Shown here in pieces: positions 55,325 through 64,000 of a stretch of 64,000 nt of DNA. Origin of the DNA: Galeruca laticollis (lineage: Eukaryota > Arthropoda > Insecta > Coleoptera > Chrysomelidae); contig OY998175.1 of the NCBI GenBank assembly GCA_963921935.1, positions 291,718,246-291,782,245 on the forward strand, written 5' to 3'. A program made the translations under genes and the position numbers. Positions within the stretch are counted from its first letter, which is position 1, and each line of letters starts with the position of its first letter. Below the pieces are notes generated by a model. It saw nothing but the letters and a program-made list of their open reading frames with translations, made no database searches and was not told the origin of the DNA.

Positions 55325-55910
55325 TAGTCCAGACAACAATTTAAAAAACGTGAAAAATAGAGATAAAGCTCCTAAAAATATGAGCACTAGCTCATTGGAT
55401 TCGGAATGACCTCTAGAAAAATTAGTTTTGAGGATTTTACTGCACGTGAAGATTTGCAATTGTTATTAACAAAATAAGATGAAAAAAAGAGGTATTTACG
55501 TTTTTGTTAATAACTCAAGAACTATTAATAATTACGACATTTGGAAAAAAAGGTCCTTAAAGAGGAGGAAATTCCCGAAAAAAAAGTTTCAGCTCCCGGA
55601 ACTCTACCTCTATTATTAATAATTTCAATTTAACGCTGAAAATAGGGCTCCGCGCAGCCATTAAGGCATGGGTGCTCTGCCGCTAAAGACGGCGTAACAC
55701 ATAAAATTATTTTTTTATAGAAACAAATACGAATTTAAAAATTTGAATAAATTATGGTATCATCCAGATACTTGGAAGAATCTATTCCCGTTGGAAAAAA
55801 AATTTTAAATAAATTTTTCAAAAGTTATGCAATTGGTAATTAACGAATTTTTTTCCTATCTCCGTTTTCATAAATGGCGACAGTTTAAATAATAAACCTA
55901 TAAATTTTTG

Positions 55911-58402
55911 GCTCTGTGGAGCACGTTGGGGAGCAGTTAAATATGAATAGATGATTTGATTTTTAAGTACTTTATATTTATTAATATACTTTATACAAGT
56001 TGAATATGATTGGACTTTAAGTATTACTATATATCAATGTATGATTTGAATATATGGATATGTGCATATGAAATGATATTATATTTATTGCAAATTTTAA
56101 ACTTTTTATACTATTGTTGGGTTCGCCAAATTACATATTTTTTTATTCAATGCTTCCTTTTATTTATTATGCTATTTATGAACATGTAGTTTATTTAATT
56201 CTTATGTTTTCTTACCTCGGCTGCTCTTATTTGTTTACGACTCTTAAAACCAGTAGGGTTCTGGGCATATTATGATAATAAAATCAACCTTGCTTATTAA
56301 TGTGATATATTTATGTGACTGATAAAAAATTTGTGAAATAAAACTTTTGAAACAAACAGAAAAAAAATGATTCATATACAAACTATTTGTTACGGCTTAT
56401 TATACAGTTAGACTGATGAAACTATTTATTAATAAAATAAATGATTAACCTTTTTGTTGTACCAATTCTTACGTTATACATAGATAATGAGTTATTTTAT
56501 ATATATCTAAATTTCCACTTTGAATATGACTTTCTTTATATTCCAAAAAAATTATACCTTTCTTTTTAACCATGACTTTTTCTGGCTCATTTGCATAACT
56601 TGGTCGAAATCTTGTGAGCGTTGAAATTCTTAGAAATTTGCAAACACCTGCTCTTTCTAACTTTGCTTCTATGTTAAACAAAAAACTTTTTAAAGTGTTT
56701 CCTTTTTTTTAACTAAGAGGATTTATGAAATGATTTTAAATGTTAAATTTTAGTTTTCTTCGGGACGTGAACTTGGAAACACATTTGATATTTTATCGAT
56801 TCAAAATTCACGTTTTAAATATTATTTTATCGTATGGTAATAATTGTGTATTGATATAAACTTGAATTAGTTGTGGTCTGTTACTAGTGGAAATTTTTAT
56901 ATATATTTTTAGTGAAGTTCGACATGAAAGAAATTATACATTTATCTACACTTTATAATGGTAAGTTTTAATATTACTTTTCTCTGGTATATTATATTCA
57001 TGTAAAGCTAACAGAACTTTACTACCAGGTATATGAGCTCTTAAAACTTTTTATATCACTTGAAATTATTATTTTAAAATTATTATTTATACGTTCTTAT
57101 TTGAAACTTTCATTTATTTGGTACCAAATATATTTAATAAACACACAACCGACCTTAGTTCCTCTTCTTTAAAAAAATGCTACATCGGAGGAGACGCTTC
57201 CAATAGATTTTCCCGCCTTTGATGTTGAATGCCTTTGCTTTTCATTATCTGGGTGATAATTTTCTTCCTCTGCTACTTGTAGTCTCACAAACGTTTGTTA
57301 CACTTGATTTATTTTACAATTGATTAGATTTATGTTGATTTATATACTTTTCCTTTGACTAATTATAAATTTGTTACATTAAAAAAAACTAGGATAACTT
57401 TATATTAGTGTTACCTATCTGACCACTGACTCTCAACTACCAATTTCCCCCATTTTACATCGAACACAACCCTTTTTATCGTCTGTCACCGGAAGTGGTT
57501 CTTGTTCTCGAAAGTTCGATTGAAAATTTCACCTGTCACTTTGTTTATTGTTGTTTTTATTGTTTTTCTGACTTAAACTTATTGCAAACTATAGTTTTTT
57601 ATACCTAATATACTTATTGTCATTGACTTATTCACTCACACCTTATTATTATTGTCTTTTTCCATATCACTGTTTATTTGCGCTGTTTTGATTGGTCAAT
57701 GCAATTTCATTAATTCTACGTTTTCTACAATCCACATATTTACTTATTATACATATATACAATTCATTTCTCATTATGTTTGATATTATTACTCCTATAT
57801 ACATAAACTATGTCGGTAATCATTTATTTCATTATTGTTTTTCACATTCAAAATAATTTATGTTGGTATAATTTGTCTCAACTGTTTTATTTTGGTATAA
57901 ATTTGACCTTGCCCATATTACAGATTCTTACTTATTATAACATTTCCTATACCTACTTTTATGATTAATTATTAACTAAATATCTTATTCTATATATTTT
58001 ATCACTTCTAAATGTCTTTTTATTGTTTAATCATTATAGTTTTAGTTACATTTGTTAGAAGTTTCTATTTATTTTTAAAATAGATGCTCTGGGTGTCTAA
58101 GATTCCATGCAGCGTTATATTATTTCTTGATCTGCGTTTACTTGTGAGGTTCTGTCTAAGGTTGTTTTTATTAAGTTGAAGAATTAATTTTTACAACTGT
58201 TTTTCTGATGTTTGTTTGTGATTTCTTTTTATATTTATTTACTATCTTTTTGATTATAACCATTGGTCGTACTTAGTTATATTGTTATACGAGGTATTTT
58301 ATTATTTTGATACATCATTTTTTAAAAATTATTTTTATTGACAAAATTTTAATTTTATATCCTTTATCAGGATTCTATATGGGTTCTCTATATGTTCTAT
58401 TT

Positions 58403-58409
<7 letters not shown>
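55911..58409. other. Loop sequence of foldback D
   Basis: AT-rich with very T-rich runs at 57300-58400 on the plus strand and no coding motifs. The segment 57430-57540 is less AT-rich (CCACTGACTCTCAACTACC, GGAAGTGGTTCTTGTTCTCG) but unassigned. The minus-strand frame 56469-56681 could be a short exon, with weak support. Confidence 0.35.

Positions 58410-58459
<50 letters not shown>
58410..58459. repeat. (AT)n microsatellite, left of foldback E
   Basis: About 25 AT units directly touch the left end of foldback E; a matching (AT)n tract of about 17 units lies at its right end (60530-60563). Confidence 0.95.
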
Positions 58460-58460
<1 letters not shown>

Positions 58461-60528
58461 TTGACAAGATCCCGCGATAAAAGTTTATTAAAGTTAAATA
58501 TTTTGTTTATAACAATTTTTTAAAGTTAACAAAAAATGAAAAGTCTAAGAAATGTTATTAAAAAAATGTTTCTAAACAAATGTTATATTATTGCTGTTTT
58601 CGTATCCAACAATGGCATTAAATAACATTGGAAAAAAATGTTTTACATCATTTGTTAAGAAATTGTTTATGAACAAATAGACAAATTTTATATTTAAAGA
58701 ATTTTTTTTACCATTATGTTGTCTTGGCAAAATAATGATTTAAAATTTTTTTTTTCTTAAATGAATGTTTTTATTGTTTATAACCGTTGTTTTCATATTT
58801 CGATTGTTTAAATAATTAGTTAAGGAAAAATTTTTTCCTTAAAATTCATAATTGGCATTTCTTCATAGGTAAATAAAAAAATTTTTATCAATAATTCCAT
58901 TGTTTGCTAACTTAACAATTTGTTATAAACAAATTCTAACTACCGGTTTATTTTTTTTCTAGAGCTGAAAAAATAACGTAAAGAGCAATATATACCAAAA
59001 TACTGAAAAAAATTTTTTTATATTTTTTATAACGCTTTTAAATATTACACGATACCAAAGTTGCACCGGACACTTGATTTGTCAAGTAAGAAATTAATAT
59101 TACTTATAAACTTTTCGAGATACGATAATGTACATTCAGGTCGTTTTTATACAACATTGATTAATCTTCAAAATAAGCCAAAAACCAAGTTTGTAACTAT
59201 TGTTTATCAGCTAGTAAATGCATTTGTTTATAAAATTTTGAGATTTTTTTAACTTTTTCGTATCTCTTATGACTTGCAACGCAATAAATAATGAAAATAC
59301 AGCTATAAACTTTAAAACAATTTTGTTTAGCGATACATTATCTCACAAATTATCAATTAATCGTAACGCCATCTCTAAGTGTTTAAACAATATACGTGAT
59401 TTAATTAATATTTATTTAATATTTATCTAACACTTCCTTCATTTAGTAATTTTTTAATTTTCTATACATTATTATAAGTTATTATAGCTTCTAAGTGAAA
59501 GTACTTCTATCATTTATTTAAATAAATTGCTTCTTTGATTTCATTATGTAGTATTTTTCATATTTTTTGTAGTTTGATCTGCCGTATCTTCTAAATTTTC
59601 ATATATTTTTATATATTATATTATAGTTAAATAGAATTACATTTGTTGGTATGAAAAAATTATTAATAATAATGTAATGATAAAACGGATTTATAAAATG
59701 AAAGTCACTGTTTTATAATAATAATTCTAAATATATTTTAGGAAATAACATTATAACATCACGTATAATGTTTAAACAATTAGAGATGGAGGTACGATTA
59801 ATTGATAATTTGTGAGATAATGTATCGATAAACAAAATTGTTTTAAGGTTTATAGCTGTATTTTCATATTTATGGAGTTGTAAGTCATAAAAAATAAGAA
59901 AAAGTTAAAAAAATCTCAAAATTTTATAAACAAATGCATGTACTAGCTGATAACCAATAGTTACAAACTTGGTTTTCAGCTTATTTTGAAGATAATTAAT
60001 GTTTTATAAAAACGACCTGAATGTCCATTGTCGTATCTCGAATAGTTTATTAGTAATATTAATTTTTTACTTGACAAATCAAGTGTCCGGTGCAACGTAT
60101 CGCGTTATAAAAAATGGAAAAATTTTTTTTAGTATTTTGATATATATTGCTGTTTTTGTTATTTTTTTTAGCTCTAGAAACGAAATATAACGGTAGTTAG
60201 AATTTGTTTATAACAAATTGTCAACAAACAATGAAATTATTGATAAATAATTATTTTGGCAAGACAACATAATGGTAAAAGAAAATTTCTTTCAATATTA
60301 AACTTGTCTATTTGTTTATAAACAATTTCTAAACAAATGATGTAAAAAATGTTTTCCAATGTTACTTAATGCCATTGTTGGTTACGAAAACGGCAATAAT
60401 ATGACATTTGTTAAAAAAAAATTTTTTAATGACATTTCTTAGACTTTTCATTTTTTGTTAACTTTAAAAAATTGTTATAAACAAAATAATTAAATAATAA
60501 ACTTTTATGGCGGGATCTTTATAAGTAT

Positions 60529-60530
<2 letters not shown>
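58460..60530. mobile_element. Foldback element E (about 2.07 kb) nested in foldback D
   Basis: Left arm about 58460-59400 and right arm about 59757-60530 are imperfect reverse complements: AAGATCCCGC at 58466 pairs with GCGGGATCTT at 60512. TTGCACCGGACACTTGATTT (59060) and its complement near 60080 also match, as do CTAGTAAATGCATTTG (59211) and CAAATGCATGTACTAG (59931). The loop is about 350 bases. AT-dinucleotide repeats flank both ends, so the element either entered an (AT)n tract or carries it. Ends do not begin TAGTCC, so it is a different family from A-D. No coding domain is recognised. Confidence 0.82.

Positions 60531-60563
<33 letters not shown>
60530..60563. repeat. (AT)n microsatellite, right of foldback E
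   Basis: About 17 AT units between foldback E and the right arm of foldback D. It pairs with the left tract and may be part of one target duplication or of the original insertion site. Confidence 0.95.
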
Positions 60564-60565
<2 letters not shown>

Positions 60566-61126
60566 AAGAGCTCATAGGTTTATTATTTAAAATTTTATGT
60601 CGTCATTTATGAAAACGGAGATAGGAAAAAAAATCGTCAATTAACAATTGCATAACTTTTTAAAAAATTAATTTAATTTTTTTTTTCCAACGGGAGTATA
60701 TTCTTTCAAGTATCTGGATGATACCATAATTTATTCAAATTTTTAAATTCATATTTGTTACTATAAAAAAATAATTTCATGTGGTACGCCGTCTTTAGCG
60801 GCAGAGCACCCATGCCGTAATGGCTGCGCGGAGCCCCATTTTCAGCGTTAAATTAAAATTATTAATAATAGAGGTAGAGTTCCGGGAGCTGGAACTTTTT
60901 TTTAGGAAATGTCCTCCCCTTTAAGGACTTTTTTTCTAAATGTCGTAAATATTAATAGTTTATGAGTTATTAACAATAACGTAAATACCTCTTTTTTTTC
61001 ATCTTATTTTGTTAATAACAATTGCAATTTTTTAAGTGCAGTAAAATCCTCAAAACGCATTTAATGCTCATATTTTTAGGAGCTTTATCTCTATTTTTCA
61101 CGTTTTGTAACTTGTTGACTGGACTA

Positions 61127-62399
61127 ATTGGTCAGTCCTTTGAAACCCGAAAATAGCGACCTAACTTCAGTTTCAATTGTTTTGGTTAAAAACTCAAGAT
61201 CTACCAGTTTTCTACAAATAAATGACATATATCACCATCCTTATAATCTCCAATTGACGTTTAGATCCATGGAAGATTTTACAATTCCACTTTTGGTCGA
61301 TAATCTCGCGTATTTCATGTTTGCATGACATTTTCAACATCGTTATATGAAGAACTGTACTAATGAAATGAAAACAACATCTTCTCGAAACTCATGTCAT
61401 AAAGCTTTATCCCAAAACCAATATTCACTAACCTCCATCAAATGTTTACAAAAAGTTTCTTATTTAGAAACACACTTTAGAAAATTCTGAGATTAGTTTA
61501 ACCTTGAGTGCTATAGGGTTTTAAGGTAACGCTAAACATTTCGATATTTTCACTGCGAGGTATTCACTTCAACGACCGGTCTAATTGTACAAATACAAAG
61601 AATTGCTCTAATTATAGTTAACGATTATTTATAATCCTTAACTAGTTCGAAATTTGGAATTTTCAGCAAACTCAATTCTACAAATACTAAATGAAAGTAT
61701 CTATCCATTATATTTCGAGATATTGGATCTATTTTGAACATTTTGTATTGACATTCAAATTGAAATAAACGATGTTAATTAACTTCAATTAAAACGCAAA
61801 TGTGCATTTAATTGCATTTGTCGTGCATAATTATTTCCGTATTTTCCCAAATCTAAGGTTAAGTTTATATTACTACTATGAATACGTCTTAGTATTAGGT
61901 ATTTGTGTGATTATTTGTGCATTATCCCTTCATTCATTTTAAAACATAGGTACTCAACTGAAAGCTAGTTATGCAGAAACAACAAGAACAGCAGACTGCA
62001 GCTATATCTTTTTTTCTAAAGCTGGAGGGACTAAATTCAGGTCGGATTTCACTCAATTATTATGAAGTTTTACCAGTAGATCTTTCTGCTTCTCCACATT
62101 GAAAATGTAACAATATGTGATTAAAGTTCTTTCAACTGACAAACCATTTGGAAATTATTCTTTGTAACTGTTATATAAAACAGTTTAATATAAATAAACT
62201 TTTTTCTTTAAAACGTAAATTAACAAGTGTTCCTATTTAAGCACCATAGTGGAGAATGAATGGATGTCCTTAAGACACTTAGCATATGACGTATGTGACG
62301 TCAGTGCTGACATTATAGAATAAACAATTATTCCATATAATATAACATCCTTCCTTCTTTACCAAAAAAACCGATAATCCTGAAACCTAGCGAGAACTT
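61127..62399. other. No recognised gene
   Basis: AT-rich sequence between foldback D and the Gypsy fragment. The CpG-containing stretch 62280-62310 (GACGTATGTGACGTCAGTG) includes a CRE-like TGACGTCA (62298-62305), isolated and without a gene nearby. No other signal is seen. Confidence 0.4.
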
Positions 62400-64000
62400 T
62401 GGATTATCTTTTTGATCGTCTAATGTACTTATTTTCTGTACTTCTACGGTTCTCTTGTCAGTGTTGTTCTTTACTGTCTCTTCTATTTCCACTTCCTCAG
62501 GTTTTGCTAGTCGTGTCGAGTTTCTTTTATTGTAGTTCTACTCGCTTTTATTATTTATCTGATTTTCTCTTTTCTCCATTTGATAGTTATCTTCATTTTC
62601 CACATGTTTTGTTGGCTTTATCTTATTCTTTTCTTTACTGGCTTCGAGATTTTCTGGTTCCGTTTCTTTATTTGTGGGCATCTGTCTTATATTTACTAAG
62701 CTTCTTCGATACTTAATGCCATTAACTTTGACGATGTATGAGGAATCGTCTAGTTTTTGTGAAACATATTGTAAAGGATATTTTTCTTGAGAAATATTTA
62801 GCTTCTCAACCTCACATTCACACTCTCAGGTCATTTTAGACTTCATCTCTCTTTTTCTTGTCAGTATTCCTCTTTCTGTCAGCATCCCTATTGTAGGTTA
62901 TGTCGCTGCCATATTGATAGTAACGTTACGTTCCGTTACAATATCTTTTAGTCCAGTTTGATGTTGATTGAGGATTCATCTGAACAACGCCTGGCACTCC
63001 AATTTTGAGTTCGGGTAGATATCTGCTATTGTTACCTTAGTAGAATTTTGCCTTCCTCTTATTTGTTTCTACTACTTTGTTGGTTATTCCCGTGTTTAAT
63101 TATTTATTGAAAATAGTATTCCAGTTCTGGTAATTGTTGAAAATAATCTTTGGACAAGATTTTATTAGGCGCGTTTCTCCAATATAACAAACAGTATCAT
63201 ATATCTTTTCCACTTTCTTCGGCCTCACTTTTAACAATTTCAACGGCCGTTTCTCCTCTTCCGGTTTCTTTTTGATTATGTGGAGATGAAAATGTCAGAT
63301 CATTGTTCCAATCATGAACAAAATTGTTTGAACTCTTGACCGTTAGAGTTGGTACCATTATCTGGGCAAATTCTAGTTGGTATTCCGTGTCGACTAAAAA
63401 TCTTATTTTAATAACTTTTTAAAAAGATCTAATTCTAAATAGTCTGAATATTGATCAACTATTACTAGAAACTTTCTATTTACCTTCAATATCAGTTTAT
63501 AAAACATCCATGGATATATACAGATAGGGGTATAAAGGAATGTAGGGTGATGTCATTTCTGATCTCGATATATTTGGCACATACGTCGCAATTTTGAATT
63601 TTCTTTTCAATCACATTGGTCATTCCAGGCCAGTAGAGATTATTTTTTAGCAGTTTTATTGTAGTTTCTATTCCATTGTGTGTTACGTGCACTTTTTCTA
63701 TCATGACTATTCTCAAATTAAAAGGTGTCAATATTTTTTAATTTCTATAAATGATTCCATCCAACAATAAGTATTTATGCTTAATTTTGTAATGTCTTCA
63801 CATCATATGGCACTTGATTGATTGTGTTCGGCCACCCATGTGTTATGTCGTAAACAATTTTCTGCAATGTGTTCTTTCGAGGTTTATTCTCTTACACTTT
63901 TTTGGCCGTTCACTAGAAACCTGTAAATATTTTACAAAGATGGTTTTTTCTATCAATTTAAGTATTTTAGTATATATTGTCTCCTGCTCGGACTGTTTTG
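62400..64000 (-). pseudogene. pol: Gypsy-type pol: RNase H linker and integrase, truncated
   Basis: On the minus strand the window enters in the linker before integrase (HGWPNTINQVPYDVKTL, near 63830). The zinc-binding H2C2 module follows: VHVTHNGIETTIKLLKN, LYWPGM, CDVCAKY (63690-63570). The core is decayed: IDQYSDYLELDLF (first Asp, near 63450), GIPTRICPDNGT (second Asp, near 63370, one residue to each side uncertain) and TGRGETAVEIVKSEAEE (Glu, near 63250). The C-terminal GPY/F-like part reads YPLQYVSQKLDDSSYIVKVNG near 62790-62730, followed by RRSLVNIRQMP and a charged tail. Stops and frame changes occur throughout. RT and LTRs are outside the window or lost. No chromodomain is seen. Confidence 0.78.

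Larger units (their letters stand above)
55325..61126. mobile_element. Foldback element D (5.8 kb) with a nested second foldback
   Basis: Left arm 55325 to about 55910 and right arm about 60560 to 61126 are reverse complements. Ends read TAGTCCAG(A/T)CAACAA, the same TAGTCCAG start as foldback A. Inside the arms the GC-rich block GTCTTTAGCGGCAGAGCACC, with complement at 55670-55695, is well kept. Flanking triplets TTT (55322-55324) and ATT (61127-61129) agree at two of three bases, so the duplication is unclear. The loop holds AT-rich sequence (55911-58409) and another foldback (58460-60530). No transposase is recognised. A 70-codon minus-strand frame at 56469-56681 (RFRPSYANEPEKVMVKKK) is unidentified. 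Confidence 0.8.

Noticed and set aside
62399..62716. 105-codon plus-strand hydrophobic frame
   Set aside because: It is antisense to the Gypsy integrase C-terminal region and its charged tail.
1..64000. Host protein-coding genes, tRNA or rRNA
   Set aside because: None could be supported; all recognisable coding motifs belong to mobile elements or probable element-linked genes. A host exon smaller than about 40 codons could be missed by eye.

Overview
The window reads as a stretch of AT-rich, intron-bearing eukaryotic DNA from an insect. The evidence is the company of element families: Penelope-like, errantivirus-type Gypsy with env, Jockey-, I- and RTE-like LINEs, several IS630/Tc1/mariner groups and piggyBac, plus a 58-bp intron typical in size for insects. 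A beetle is plausible, but the order cannot be fixed from this sequence. No convincing single-copy host gene, tRNA, rRNA or CRISPR array was found. The window is a nested accumulation of mobile elements, nearly all broken.

Layout. 1-8.9 kb: Penelope-like (PLE) termini, a foldback element (A, 3306-5055), a truncated PLE on the minus strand, then sequence with little recognisable content. 8.9-12.9 kb: an inverted-repeat pair enclosing a small zinc-ligand ORF and a palindromic PLE pair, followed by a mariner relic. 13-15.9 kb: a LINE with an intact 493-aa three-knuckle ORF1 but only an endonuclease stub of ORF2. 16-17 kb: a mariner relic. 17.8-20.2 kb: a small Gypsy/errantivirus derivative carrying LTRs, primer site, leader and env only. 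20.9-23.5 kb: foldback B, whose loop carries a CXC-type cysteine-cluster ORF. 23.5-32.4 kb: a mariner relic and a Jockey-like LINE interrupted twice, by a Myb/SANT-type gene insertion and by a head-to-head PLE pair with an 11-bp target duplication. 33.6-37.1 kb: a mariner of apparent DD41D type inside LINE-like sequence, then another inverted PLE pair. 37.6-41.3 kb: an I-like LINE with ORF1, endonuclease and RNase H but no RT core. 42-45 kb: two RTE-type relics on opposite strands. 46-48.8 kb: a DD37E mariner split by foldback C, which again carries a CXC ORF. 49-49.6 kb: a piggyBac remnant. 50.6-53.1 kb: a large DDE-type gene with one intron and three in-frame stops. 55.3-61.1 kb: foldback D, with a second foldback (E) nested inside it between AT microsatellites. 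62.4-64 kb: Gypsy integrase.

The most distinctive signal is a set of long-armed foldback elements. They begin TAG and three of them have exact 3-bp target duplications. In two of them the loop is little more than a C-terminal CXC cysteine cluster. They look like deletion derivatives of one DNA-transposon group whose full-length copy is not in the window. Next in interest are the env-only errantivirus copy, whose structure matches a reverse-transcribed spliced env RNA, and the DDE-type gene that stays open across three stops without a frameshift.

All positions come from reading the sequence by eye. Element edges are exact only where a target duplication is named; other boundaries may be off by tens of bases.
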